DNA from: UMGS1387 sp045539625
GTDB taxonomy: Bacteria; Bacillota; Clostridia; Oscillospirales; CAG-382
Assembly: GCA_045539625.1 (NCBI GenBank)
Contig: JAZQFS010000101.1
Location: forward strand, 1 to 18,305
DNA: 18,305 nucleotides
Reading direction: 5' to 3'
A program made the position numbers and the translations under genes. Positions 1-6,991 of this stretch are shown here, in pieces. The notes beneath the pieces were generated by a model. It did not search any database. It had not been told where the DNA came from and was given only the letters and a program-made list of their open reading frames with translations. The first letter of the stretch is position 1, and each line of letters starts with the position of its first letter.

Positions 1-875
1 ATTTTGTACTTTTCCATAACTCTCGGCAAATCCTCGATTATTTCCTTGCAACCGTAGGGATTTACAAGATTGTATGCACCAACCTGCACGCCTGTTGCGC
101 CTGCAAGCATCATTTCGATAACGTCCTCGGCACTTGATACACCGCCCATACCGATTATGGGTATTTTAACGGCATCGTACACCTGATATACGCATCTGAG
201 TGCCACGGGGAATATTGCATCTCCTGAAAATCCGCCCATTTTGTTGGCAATTATCGGCTTTCTGTTACGAAGATTTATTCTCATGCCGAAAAGTGTGTTG
301 ATAAGGCTTATGCCGTCAGCTCCGCCCTCCTCTGCCGCTTTTGCAATGGATACAATGTCGGTAACGTTTGGTGTAAGCTTTACATATACAGGCTTTGTTG
401 TAACAGCCTTAACGGCCTTTGTAACTTCCTTTGCAGCATCCGCATCTGTACCGAAGTTCTTGCCGCCCTTGTGAAGATTGGGACAGCTTATGTTTACTTC
501 AAGTAAGCCAACCTGCTCTTCTTTGTCAAGCAAAGAGGCTACCGTCACAAACTCGTCAACGGCAAAGCCGCCGATGTTGGCAATAACCTTCTTGTTAAAG
601 CACTTTTTAAGCTTTGGCAGCTCTTCTTCAATAACCTTGTGAACACCCGGATTCTGAAGACCGACGGAGTTTATCATACCCGCTGTGCACTCGGCAATTC
701 TGGGTGTGGGGTTTCCGAAACGGCTCTCAAGAGTTGTGCCCTTAAAGGAAAATGAGCCGAGAATGTTTATGTCATAAAGCTCTGCATATTCGTAGCCGTA
801 GCCGAATGTACCGCTGGCAGGAATAACGGGGTTATCCAGGACAAGACCCGAAAGGTTTACTTTAGTGTTTACCAT
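1..875 (-). CDS. pyrD: Dihydroorotate dehydrogenase 1B, catalytic subunit (3' end cut off)
   Basis: Cytoplasmic FMN enzyme that oxidises dihydroorotate to orotate in de novo pyrimidine synthesis. As a class 1B enzyme it works with PyrK and passes electrons to NAD+. The reading frame is open from an ATG at 875 to the window edge, about 291 codons; the family is usually 300-310 residues, so only about the last ten are missing. Visible motifs are the N-terminal LDNPVIPASGTFGYG stretch, the NISCPN loop near residue 130 with the catalytic Cys of class 1 enzymes, KLTPNVTDI, and the phosphate-binding GMGGV near the C-terminus. GGAGGAG (881-887) sits 5 nt before the ATG. The start overlaps the pyrK stop by 7 nt (ATGGTAA), suggesting translational coupling. 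It is the last visible gene of the pyrC-pyrK-pyrD operon. Confidence 0.95.
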   Translation of the reverse strand, partial: MVNTKVNLSGLVLDNPVIPASGTFGYGYEYAELYDINILGSFSFKGTTLESRFGNPTPRIAECTAGMINSVGLQNPGVHKVIEEELPKLKKCFNKKVIANIGGFAVDEFVTVASLLDKEEQVGLLEVNISCPNLHKGGKNFGTDADAAKEVTKAVKAVTTKPVYVKLTPNVTDIVSIAKAAEEGGADGISLINTLFGMRINLRNRKPIIANKMGGFSGDAIFPVALRCVYQVYDAVKIPIIGMGGVSSAEDVIEMMLAGATGVQVGAYNLVNPYGCKEIIEDLPRVMEKYK

Positions 876-1600
876 ATTATCTCCTCCTTAACCAGCACAG
901 GTCCGTCCTTGCAAATTCTCTTGTTGCCGTACTTTGTCTTGCAGGAACAGCCCATACAAGCACCGAAGCCGCAGCCCATTCTTTCTTCAAAGCTGAACTG
1001 TCCGCTTGTTTTCGAAGCATCATATACCGCCTTTAACATCGGCTCAGGTCCACAGGTGCAGATGTGGTCGTATTCAACCTCGTCCAAGGCATTTGTAACA
1101 AAACCGCGTATTCCGAAGCTTCCGTCAACTGTTGTAACATAGGTCTTAACGCCAAGTGCCTCAAATTCTTCCTTGCAGAAGATTTCGCTTTCCTTGTTAA
1201 AGCCCATAATCATGGAAACGCTCTTGCCTGCTTCAAGCAGTTTTTTTGCAAGATAGTACATGGGAGGAACACCAACGCCGCCGCCTATAAGAAGTACTCT
1301 GTCACCGCACTTGTCAAGGTCAAAGCCGTTGCCGAGACCTGTGAGTATATCAAGCTTTTCGCCGACTGTCAGCTCTGCCATCTTTTCCGTACCCTGTCCC
1401 ACAACCTTGTAGATTATGGTTACCGCCTCGTTGTCGCAATCGTAAACCGAAATGGGACGGCGAAGATAAAAATCCGCAAGCTTGATGTTTATAAATTGAC
1501 CCGGTGAGGTTATGTGGCTTGTGTCACCCGAAAGCACCATTTTATATACGTCGGGTGCTATACACACATTTTCTTTTATTTCAAAAATACTCTGCTTCAT
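869..1600 (-). CDS. pyrK: Dihydroorotate dehydrogenase electron-transfer subunit
   Basis: Flavin and iron-sulfur subunit that carries electrons from PyrD to NAD+. The 243-residue protein has an FAD-binding RRPIS motif at 47-51, a nucleotide-binding GGGVGVPP at 106-113, a CGPEPM motif at 183-188, and a C-terminal [2Fe-2S] site with Cys210, Cys215, Cys218 and Cys230 in the family spacing C-x4-C-x2-C-x11-C. An ATG at 1627 would add nine residues, but the ATG at 1600 is preferred: GGAGG lies 7 nt upstream, it shares one base with the pyrC stop (TGATG), and the protein then begins MKQSIFEIK as family members do. It overlaps pyrD at its 3' end. The tight overlaps on both sides fit a complex made in fixed ratio. 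Confidence 0.95.
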   Translation of the reverse strand: MKQSIFEIKENVCIAPDVYKMVLSGDTSHITSPGQFINIKLADFYLRRPISVYDCDNEAVTIIYKVVGQGTEKMAELTVGEKLDILTGLGNGFDLDKCGDRVLLIGGGVGVPPMYYLAKKLLEAGKSVSMIMGFNKESEIFCKEEFEALGVKTYVTTVDGSFGIRGFVTNALDEVEYDHICTCGPEPMLKAVYDASKTSGQFSFEERMGCGFGACMGCSCKTKYGNKRICKDGPVLVKEEIIW

Positions 1601-2874
1601 CACTTTTCCTCCACGCCGTTGTAGCAAACCTTTCCGTCATACATTGTAAGCAAGCACTTGCCGTAAAGCTCCTTGCCCTCAAAGGGTGTGAACTTGCCCT
1701 TTGAAAGCATTTTTTTACCCTCAACGGTGTACTTCTCGCCCAAATCAAATATTGTAAGGTCAGCCTTTTTGCCTTTCTGTATATCGCCGCCGAGACCAAA
1801 ACGCTTTTGCGCATTGTCGTGCATAAGCTTCATAAGGTGCTCAGCACTCATTTTGCCTGTCTTTACAAAATATGTGTACATAACTGCAAAGGAGGTTTCA
1901 ATTCCAACAACCCCCATAAGGCTCTTCTCTAAACCACGTGTTTTTTCTTCCTCACTGTGAGGTGCGTGGTCGGTGGCAATAACGTCAACCGTTCCGTCAA
2001 GTACACCACTGAGAAGTGCAAGCCTGTCCTTTTCGCTTCGTATGGGAGGATTCATCTTAAAGCGGGCATCCTCCTTTAAATCCATATCGTTGTAAACAAG
2101 ATAGTGAGGTGCTGTCTCGCAGGTAATGTCAACGCCGTCACGCTTTGCCTTGCGGATAATGTCAACACTCTCTTTGGTCGAAATGTGGCAGACATGGTAT
2201 TTTACACCTGTCTTTTTAACAAGCTCAATGTCTCTTGCAATCTGTGCCCATTCGCTCTCAGAGCAGATGCCTTTGTGACCGTGAAGCCGTGCATACTCGC
2301 CGTCGTGAATGTACCCGCCGTGCAAAAGCTCATTCACTTCACAGTGGGCGGAAATAATCTTGCCAAGGCTCTTTGCCTTAGTCATAGCCTGAAGCATCAT
2401 TTCCTCCTTCTGTACGCCTCTGCCGTCATCGGAAAAACCGATAACATTGTGTGCCATTCCATCAAGGTCGGAAAGCACCTCGCCCTTTTCACCCACCGTT
2501 ATTGCACCAAAGGGAACAACCTGTATACAAGCGTCCTTCTCTATGGCATCAAGCTGGACTTTAAGGTTTTCAGCACAGTCGGGAACGGGATTCAAGTTTG
2601 GCATTGAGCAAACATGGGTAACACCGCCGTGAGCACAAGCACGTGTTCCAGTCTCAATCGTTTCCTTATATTCAAAGCCGGGCTGTCTTAAATGCACGTG
2701 AACATCAATAAACCCGGGCATTACGCAAAGCTGTTTTCCGTCAAGCACCGCAGCATCATCGCACACAATTTCACAGTCTGAAATCTGCGACACAACGCCG
2801 TCTTCTATAAGAATACCGCCTTTTTTGAAAACACCGTCAAGGTAAATCAAAGCATTATTGCAAAGATATTTCAT
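1600..2874 (-). CDS. pyrC: Dihydroorotase (class I, zinc)
   Basis: Cytoplasmic zinc amidohydrolase that cyclises N-carbamoyl-aspartate to dihydroorotate, the step just before PyrDK. At 424 residues it has normal class I length. The metal-binding HVHLRQPG is at residues 59-66 (His59, His61), followed by the DDGRG loop, a histidine in SAHCE, a histidine in HVCHIS, and the catalytic DHAPHS near residue 305. The ATG at 2874 has GGAGG a few bases upstream and follows a near-consensus promoter closely. It is the first gene of the operon; its stop overlaps the pyrK start by one base. The leader is only about 25 nt, too short for a PyrR-type attenuator, so control at the promoter or by start-site choice is more likely (inference). 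The symbol pyrC is used by family; class I clostridial enzymes are annotated with the same name. Confidence 0.97.
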   Translation of the reverse strand: MKYLCNNALIYLDGVFKKGGILIEDGVVSQISDCEIVCDDAAVLDGKQLCVMPGFIDVHVHLRQPGFEYKETIETGTRACAHGGVTHVCSMPNLNPVPDCAENLKVQLDAIEKDACIQVVPFGAITVGEKGEVLSDLDGMAHNVIGFSDDGRGVQKEEMMLQAMTKAKSLGKIISAHCEVNELLHGGYIHDGEYARLHGHKGICSESEWAQIARDIELVKKTGVKYHVCHISTKESVDIIRKAKRDGVDITCETAPHYLVYNDMDLKEDARFKMNPPIRSEKDRLALLSGVLDGTVDVIATDHAPHSEEEKTRGLEKSLMGVVGIETSFAVMYTYFVKTGKMSAEHLMKLMHDNAQKRFGLGGDIQKGKKADLTIFDLGEKYTVEGKKMLSKGKFTPFEGKELYGKCLLTMYDGKVCYNGVEEK

Positions 2875-2905
2875 TACGTCCTCCGATATTTTTACTTTTC
2901 AAAAC

Positions 2906-2934
2906 AGTATACCACATATTCGTCAAGTTGTCAA
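2906..2934 (-). promoter_or_regulatory. Sigma-A promoter of the pyrC-pyrK-pyrD operon
   Basis: On the minus strand, TTGACA (2929-2934) and TATACT (2906-2911) are separated by exactly 17 nt. The predicted start near 2899 leaves a leader of about 25 nt before pyrC. Confidence 0.85.
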
Positions 2935-2985
2935 CGGAGAAAACACCCGAATTTCATTAATTTGGCATATTATTAACAGAAATTA

Positions 2986-3102
2986 TTAATTCGGATCAGG
3001 CTTTTCACACAGCTCATCAAGGTCAATATCCCCATTGTGAGCCGTAAAAGCTTGTGTATACCACCATGCTGTCTCGTGTAATTTTTTCTGTAGGAATAAC
3101 AA
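2986..3102 (-). CDS. Probable 38-residue small protein of unknown function
   Basis: I do not recognise this protein. A TTG start at 3102 lies 5 nt after a strong AAAGGAG (3108-3114), and the frame ends at TAA 2986-2988. The sequence looks protein-like: a basic, helical N-terminal part (LFLQKKLHE), an aromatic core (TAWWYTQAFTAHNGD) and an acidic end closing with CEKPDPN. A promoter-like TTGACA-N17-TTTATC lies at the right distance upstream. The same frame stays open further upstream to a possible GTG at 3150, adding 16 mostly charged residues, but that part contains the predicted -10 box. An ATG at 3107 in another frame abuts the Shine-Dalgarno and runs back through the hairpin region, so it is less likely. 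It could also be the surviving C-terminus of a larger lost gene. Confidence 0.45.
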   Translation of the reverse strand: MLFLQKKLHETAWWYTQAFTAHNGDIDLDELCEKPDPN

Positions 3103-3118
3103 TACATCTCCTTTAAAT

Positions 3119-3169
3119 GTGCGTTCTTTTTTACGCTCACGATAAAGCACATTAGCTCTGGTTTGTCAA
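3119..3169 (-). promoter_or_regulatory. Likely promoter and 5' hairpin of the small protein gene
   Basis: TTGACA at 3164-3169 and TTTATC at 3141-3146 are 17 nt apart. Directly after the -10 box, 3119-3140 can fold into a short stem (GTG-A-GCGT with ACGCAC, one bulged A) at the predicted 5' end of the transcript. The -10 box is imperfect. Confidence 0.45.
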
Positions 3170-3199
3170 GACACAAAATGTTAACAATTGAGAAGTGGC

Positions 3200-3231
3200 A
3201 AAAAAAACGTCCGCACAAGCTGTTACGGACG
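3200..3231 (-). terminator. Rho-independent terminator after the esterase gene
   Basis: The minus strand has an 8-bp stem based on CGTCCG/CGGACG (3208-3213 and 3226-3231, plus two inner pairs) followed by eight T. It begins 16 nt after the esterase stop codon. Confidence 0.92.
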
Positions 3232-3247
3232 GTGTTAATAGTAAAAT

Positions 3248-4048
3248 TCAATGAAAGAGCTGCCGAGATATAATTGCAAGACGTCTGCCTGCAAGCGTTC
3301 CTATAAGTCTCTGCCCTTCTGTGCTGTAATGCCCGAAGGCTTCGGGATTCATATATCGTGGCATATCAAAAATGTAAGAGGAAATTTCGGTGAGCATCAC
3401 AAAGCCCGATTGCTTTCGGCAAAGTTCACGCTGAGCACATGTTATCTCATCGTCACGCTCATCCATAGCAAATCTTCCCACAAGTATATTGCCGAACAGC
3501 TCGACATCAAGGTCACTTTGCAGTGCTTCAAACAGAGAGCACATTTTTTCTTTGTATGATTCTTTTGACGTTCCGCTAAGAGCATCGCTTTCCCCCTGAA
3601 GCCATACAAAATATATGTGCTCGGGTTTTACCGCATCAATGGCTGCCTTTGCCTTTCGGCACAGCATTTCGTAGCCGACAGCACCCTTTTGCCAATAGTC
3701 AATTGTGGTATTGCCCTTGGCACAGTGGACGGCAACAACACGTCTGCCCGATGCTTTTACGTAGCTGTCGCAAAAGTAGGGCACCATATTCACACGCTTC
3801 TTCCAGGCTGACAGCAAGGCACAATTTTGGGTGGTCTGCCAGCCGTCGGTGTGCCTCGGAAGATAAAAACGGCCGTTAAGACCTATGTTTTCTCCCGCAG
3901 GGTGGCGAAGCGGTACAAGTCTGTTTTCAAGATAGCGATATTCAAGTGCACCCTCCACAGGGCTGTTGTCACAAGCTGCACTCTCGGTTTCACCCTCCAT
4001 ATTGCTTTGCCCCGAAAAGATTATAAGATCACGGTTTTCCACGGTCAT
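3248..4048 (-). CDS. SGNH-type carbohydrate esterase, sialate O-acetylesterase-like (SASA family)
   Basis: Predicted to remove acetyl groups from a sugar or polysaccharide. The 266-residue protein has SGQSNMEG at 12-19 (nucleophile Ser15, the hallmark of the SASA/CE6-like group), WLQGESDA near 150, and a catalytic-type histidine in HYSTEGQ near 240. No signal peptide is seen, so it probably acts inside the cell on imported acetylated sugars (inference). The start is uncertain: GGGGAG (4049-4054) directly touches the ATG at 4048, whereas a GTG at 4042 in the same frame lies at an ideal 6-nt spacing, so translation may begin two codons later. It has its own promoter and terminator and is therefore monocistronic. 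The substrate (xylan, pectin or sialic acid acetyl groups) cannot be told from sequence. Confidence 0.87.
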   Translation of the reverse strand: MTVENRDLIIFSGQSNMEGETESAACDNSPVEGALEYRYLENRLVPLRHPAGENIGLNGRFYLPRHTDGWQTTQNCALLSAWKKRVNMVPYFCDSYVKASGRRVVAVHCAKGNTTIDYWQKGAVGYEMLCRKAKAAIDAVKPEHIYFVWLQGESDALSGTSKESYKEKMCSLFEALQSDLDVELFGNILVGRFAMDERDDEITCAQRELCRKQSGFVMLTEISSYIFDMPRYMNPEAFGHYSTEGQRLIGTLAGRRLAIISRQLFH

Positions 4049-4063
4049 CTCCCCTTTTGCTAC

Positions 4064-4092
4064 AGTATATCACGGAAAACATACGATGTCAA
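4064..4092 (-). promoter_or_regulatory. Sigma-A promoter of the esterase gene
   Basis: TTGACA (4087-4092) and TATACT (4064-4069) on the minus strand are 17 nt apart, the same hexamers and spacing as the pyr promoter. The leader would be about 10-15 nt. Confidence 0.85.
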
Positions 4093-4250
4093 CAAAGCCT
4101 TATATTTTCTTTCAAGCTTTTTCCAACACAAGCTTTATTGCATTTTCTGCATAAAAAAGACTTTACGCCGCTGTTTGGTGCAAAGACGACCACCCATGCA
4201 CCTGTGGAAATTTTAAAGACGAGGCAGCCTGCGGCTTTTTTTCAGCAAAG

Positions 4251-4302
4251 AAAAAGAAGTGACCCCCGATTACGTTTCTTTACACATAACCGAGGGTCAC
4301 TT
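4251..4302 (-). terminator. Long inverted repeat, probable terminator of the decayed small gene
   Basis: Two 16-nt arms (4257-4272 and 4287-4302) match at 14 of 16 positions, and both differences still pair as G-U in RNA of one strand. On the minus strand the stem is followed by CTTCTTTTTC. The right arm overlaps the stop of the decayed gene at 4297. A role as the end of a small mobile element is possible but no matching partner is seen in the window. Confidence 0.6.
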
Positions 4303-4624
4303 CTGCTCACTCTTAAAATCAAGTGTCATAGTTTTATCCTCTCTTTCTTTGTCTGCCGAAAGCGCCGTCAATGCAATTCTTAAAGCATCTTTTTTAATAC
4401 TTCTTTGTTGCCTGTAATAAACTCCTTTTTCCGATGCTCTATCCTGCACTTTTTCTTTACTTTGGGCGATTGTCCTGCTTTTTGTTCTTCACCGATTGTA
4501 TTTTGGAAACCTTAAACTTGTTTATCTCTATGTAATGCGTTTTAACACCGCCGTGTCAGTTCTGTTGTCCTTTATAACTGTAATTTTCGGTGAATCACTT
4601 AAAAGCTGATACTTACTTGTTCAT
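4297..4624 (-). pseudogene. Decayed small gene of unknown function, about 110 codons, two or three frameshifts
   Basis: I do not recognise the family. ATG at 4624 has AGAGAGG at 4634-4640 and a promoter at 4652-4680, but stops after three codons. Shifting frame gives 28 open codons from 4614 (KYQLLSDSPKITVIKDNRTD and on to KRIT) to a TAG at 4528-4530. A second frame continues as IEINKFKVSKIQSVKNKKQ to DNRPK and a stop. A third frame then runs to a TGA at 4297-4299, ending KTMTLDFKSEQK. The first switch needs one indel just after the start; the second fits loss of one copy of a 4-nt ACAT repeat; the third needs one indel. The pieces abut with almost no gap, all look protein-like and lysine-rich, and a hairpin terminator follows. 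This explains most of an otherwise empty 700-bp gap. The 160 bp between 4093 and 4250 shows nothing clear. Confidence 0.45.
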
Positions 4625-4651
4625 TGGTCTGTACCTCTCTTTCTTGTCTAT

Positions 4652-4680
4652 ATTTTAGCACATTGTTAAGCAAAAATCAA
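4652..4680 (-). promoter_or_regulatory. Promoter of the decayed small gene
   Basis: TTGATT (4675-4680) and TAAAAT (4652-4657) on the minus strand are 17 nt apart, about 30 nt before the AGAGAGG/ATG of the decayed gene. It points away from the plus-strand promoter at 4755. Confidence 0.5.
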
Positions 4681-4754
4681 TAGTCAAAGTATTTAAACTT
4701 TTAAACAACATTTTGTTCAAATAGCAGAAATTATTTCGTAACAAGAGAAAAGTA

Positions 4755-4784
4755 TTGACATATGATAATGTGCTGTGATATAAT
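4755..4784 (+). promoter_or_regulatory. Consensus promoter on the plus strand driving a short RNA
   Basis: TTGACA (4755-4760) and TATAAT (4779-4784) are both perfect consensus hexamers with an 18-nt spacer. No open frame with a ribosome-binding site follows; instead there are two terminator-type hairpins. Predicted start is G4791. Confidence 0.8.
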
Positions 4785-4817
4785 AATTGTGTTGGGTGCT
4801 TGAAAAGTCACTCTGTC

Positions 4818-4842
4818 GGCAGATGTACGTCTGCCCTTTTTT
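4818..4842 (+). terminator. Internal terminator of the candidate small RNA
   Basis: Stem GGCAGAT/GTCTGCC (4818-4824 and 4829-4835) with GTAC loop, then C and six T. It lies only about 30 nt after the predicted transcription start. Confidence 0.7.
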
Positions 4843-4922
4843 GTTATATAAAACTTTGTCGGAACGGCTGAATAATTCGTATTCCCAATCGTCGTCAAAA
4901 AACATTTTCATTAACCCAAGTC

Positions 4923-4948
4923 AGAGCTGATTATTCAGCTCTTTTTTT
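4923..4948 (+). terminator. Final terminator of the candidate small RNA
   Basis: Perfect 8-bp stem AGAGCTGA/TCAGCTCT (4923-4930 and 4935-4942), loop TTAT, followed by a T run to 4948. It works only in the plus direction; the minus side has no T run. Confidence 0.82.
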
Positions 4949-4952
4949 CTGC

Positions 4953-4984
4953 AAAAAAACAACCCTGCAAGCTAATGCAGGGCT
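4953..4984 (-). terminator. Rho-independent terminator after the SLH surface protein gene
   Basis: On the minus strand a CCCTGCA/TGCAGGG stem, extended by a G-U and an A-U pair (4961-4969 with 4976-4984), is followed by seven T after TTG. It lies 20 nt past the stop at 5005 and faces the plus-strand terminator just beside it. Confidence 0.9.
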
Positions 4985-5004
4985 GTAAAAATTACATTTA
5001 ATTT

Positions 5005-5985
5005 TTATTCTTCAAAAGCCAGCCAGTCAGGAGTTTCGGTAAGACGTGTCCAGCTTTCGTGAACGCCGTCAGCCTTCATTTCGTATTCATGGCTGTTGGT
5101 AGCTTCTTGAATTGCAAGATAGTACCACTTATCCTCGTTGCTGTTGTCAGGCCACTTTGTCATACCTTCCAGCAAGTCGTCCTTGGTTTCAGGCTGTCTG
5201 TTAAGGGCTCTGTTGACAAGTGTCATAACCTCAGCACGTGTGATGCTGTCCTTAGGTCTGAAGGTTCCGTCGCCGTCACCCTGTACCCAACCGATGGAAG
5301 CTGCAATGTTGATATAATCCTCTGCCCAATGTCCGTCAATATCGTCAAAAAGGGTTTCGCCTTCATACTTTGCGTCGGACATTCTTGCAACAATAGTTGT
5401 AAGTTCTGCACGTGTTATAGGTGCATTGTGATCAAAGGTTGTTGCAGTTCTACCGTTGATAATTTCAAGGTTTGCGAGAGTGGAAACAGCAGTATTAAAC
5501 CAGTTAGCGTCATTTACGTCATCAAACTCATTTTCAGTTGTAACTGCCTTATCTCTTACATCGTCATTAAGCAGATGGAAGAAAATAGTAGCTGCCTCCG
5601 CACGGGTAAGATTGAACTTAGGTCTGATATATCCGTCCTCACGGCCTACGATATAAGCAAAGTGAACATCGGTAAGAATTGCAGGCTTATTATTTTTGCC
5701 TTGTGTCTTATCATCGTTCTTATCGTCCTTCTTATTATCTTCCTCGCCGTCTTCAACCTCAATCCACTTAGCATAAAGTGTGATTTCATCAGTAACCTTA
5801 AGTTTATCAACAGCCTTTGTAAGGTTCTTACCTGTATCCCATCCATCAAACTTAAAGCCGTCCTTCTTGGGCACATACTGAGAAAGGTCAACAACGAAAT
5901 TTTCGGGAGCTACGATGGAGTCCATCTTTTTCTCCGCCATTTGTATCGAAGGTGATTTCGAATTTGACGGTATCTCCGCCGCCAC
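5005..5985 (-). CDS. SLH-domain surface protein, C-terminal part (separated by frameshift)
   Basis: This frame carries the second part of a single gene with the frame at 5888-6958. The ATG at 5985 has no ribosome-binding role: its first 18 or so residues lie out of frame with the family, and true coding starts at the A5 tract 5927-5931. From there the protein completes a third InlB B-type repeat (MDSIVAPENF to LYAKW), passes an acidic/lysine linker rich in D, K and N (GEEDNKKDDKNDDKTQGKNN), and then shows three SLH repeats: HFAYIVGREDGYIRPKFNLTR, a second ending FDHNAPITRAE, and a third with GWVQGDGDGTFRPKDSITRAE. SLH repeats bind secondary cell-wall polysaccharide and hold the protein on the surface. 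Without an extra base upstream, this anchor cannot be joined to the exported N-terminal half. It ends in TAA, followed by a strong terminator. Confidence 0.85.
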   Translation of the reverse strand: MAAEIPSNSKSPSIQMAEKKMDSIVAPENFVVDLSQYVPKKDGFKFDGWDTGKNLTKAVDKLKVTDEITLYAKWIEVEDGEEDNKKDDKNDDKTQGKNNKPAILTDVHFAYIVGREDGYIRPKFNLTRAEAATIFFHLLNDDVRDKAVTTENEFDDVNDANWFNTAVSTLANLEIINGRTATTFDHNAPITRAELTTIVARMSDAKYEGETLFDDIDGHWAEDYINIAASIGWVQGDGDGTFRPKDSITRAEVMTLVNRALNRQPETKDDLLEGMTKWPDNSNEDKWYYLAIQEATNSHEYEMKADGVHESWTRLTETPDWLAFEE

Positions 5986-6958
5986 CGCCGCCTGATTCCT
6001 TCTTTTCCCACTTAGCGTAAACGGTAGTATCTTCGGTAAGAGTTATTTCTTCAACCTCATTGGTAAGCAGGCCATTGAGGAACCAGCCCTTAAAGGTGTA
6101 GCCGTTACGTGTGGGGGTGTAATCGGAAAGGTCGATTACTGTATTTTCTTTTGCAGAAATTGAATCAATCTTTGTTCCACCATTTGATTCGAAAGTTAAT
6201 GTATACAATTTATCAACATCTTTCTTTTCCCATACGGCGTAAAAATTCAAATTGCTATTAACAACAATCTCTCCACCGGGGATGAGTAAATCGCCGCCAC
6301 ACTCCCATCCCTTAAAGACATATCCATCTTGAGGATTGGGGCCGACCGGAATCTCCATCATTTGACCATCAATAGTTGTAACAGATTTATACAGTGAACC
6401 ATCATTATAAAAATTCGAGGTATAAACATCAGACTGATCATCACCTACAACCACAGTTAAATCGAGTTTTTGTATATCATACCCTGTATTGATATCGTCA
6501 TACGCATAAGTATTAACGCTCTCGATAACACTAGAGCCAGAAGTTGCCGTTACCTTCAATTTGAACGATCCTACTATCTGTTCGGGTGCATACGATTTTC
6601 TTGTCATATGGTTCATATACACTCGATGGATATTTTCTGACGTAGTGTTGAGCTTTCCTGTTGTACATATTACCTTCTCTACATTTTCGTCGCCCATATA
6701 TTCAAAAAATGTATGGGCAAACTGTACTTCATTCTGCATCAATGTTACTGTGTATTTTTTTGATGCTTCCGGATTTTTTACCTTTAACACTACAGTTATC
6801 TCTGTACCCGTTGGCACTGTTACTATATGCTCTTCTTCGCTTGTTAAGTCAAATGCAAGCACTATTCCATTCGTTTCTTCTTCTGCTGCATATACTGCTA
6901 TCGGGGTTGTTGAAAAAGCCATAAGTACTGCTAAAAGCAATGCTATTATTCTTTTCAA
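5888..6958 (-). CDS. Exported InlB-repeat surface protein, N-terminal part (frameshifted before its SLH anchor)
   Basis: The TTG start at 6958 lies 8 nt after AAGGAG and opens a clear signal peptide (MKRIIALLLAVLMAFSTTPIAVYAAEE). Residues of about 30-170 form a beta-sandwich-like domain of cohesin-like pattern (VPTGTEITVVLKVKN). Three InlB/Listeria-Bacteroides-type B repeats follow, each ending in a Y-A-(V/K)-W motif, with a six-glycine linker after the second. In the third repeat, after FDTNGGEK, the frame leaves the family pattern and stops 11 codons later. One more A in the A5 tract (5927-5931) would give GGEKKMDSI and join the SLH half, for a protein of about 651 residues. As it stands the product would be secreted but not anchored. 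The gene begins 93 nt after the last codon of the neighbouring giant protein, possibly co-transcribed with it. Confidence 0.87.
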   Translation of the reverse strand: MKRIIALLLAVLMAFSTTPIAVYAAEEETNGIVLAFDLTSEEEHIVTVPTGTEITVVLKVKNPEASKKYTVTLMQNEVQFAHTFFEYMGDENVEKVICTTGKLNTTSENIHRVYMNHMTRKSYAPEQIVGSFKLKVTATSGSSVIESVNTYAYDDINTGYDIQKLDLTVVVGDDQSDVYTSNFYNDGSLYKSVTTIDGQMMEIPVGPNPQDGYVFKGWECGGDLLIPGGEIVVNSNLNFYAVWEKKDVDKLYTLTFESNGGTKIDSISAKENTVIDLSDYTPTRNGYTFKGWFLNGLLTNEVEEITLTEDTTVYAKWEKKESGGGGGGDTVKFEITFDTNGGEKDGLHRSSRKFRC

Positions 6959-6991
6959 GCTATTTTCTCCTTCCTTATTATAAAGAAGTGT

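Larger units (their letters stand above)
4791..4948 (+). ncRNA. Candidate structured small RNA, 52 or about 158 nt, family unknown
   Basis: From the predicted start at 4791 the RNA can form hairpin 1 (4794-4813: GGGUG-CUU paired with AAG-U-CACUC), then hairpin 2 (4818-4835) followed by six T, giving a 52-nt product. If read through, a GAATA/TATTC stem (4870-4884) and a strong final terminator (4923-4948) give about 158 nt. Two long-range pairings compete with these: 4867-4876 is perfectly complementary to 4930-4939 inside the final terminator, and 4792-4797 pairs with 4914-4919, closing the whole region. That layout resembles an attenuator or switch, yet the downstream gene faces the other way, so a free-standing sRNA is more likely. 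It matches no RNA family I can name. A minus-strand frame of 64 codons (4717-4911) overlaps it but has no ribosome-binding site. Confidence 0.5.

Noticed and set aside
2973..3251. Minus-strand frame of 92 codons after the esterase gene
   Set aside because: It runs straight through the esterase terminator hairpin, has no ribosome-binding site at its start, and its cysteine/serine-rich sequence is not protein-like. The overlapping 38-codon frame at 2986-3102 is better supported.
4230..4250. Possible plus-strand terminator (AGCC/GGCT stem with T run)
   Set aside because: The stem is only four pairs and no plus-strand gene leads into it.
4717..4911. Minus-strand frame of 64 codons (MKMFFDDDWEYELF...)
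   Set aside because: The first part looks protein-like, but no Shine-Dalgarno precedes the ATG, no promoter was found, and it lies antisense to a consensus promoter and two terminators of the plus-strand RNA. Kept only as a note.
5059..5955. Plus-strand frame of 298 codons across the SLH region
   Set aside because: Antisense shadow of the SLH-coding frame; cysteine/valine/isoleucine-rich composition and no ribosome-binding site.
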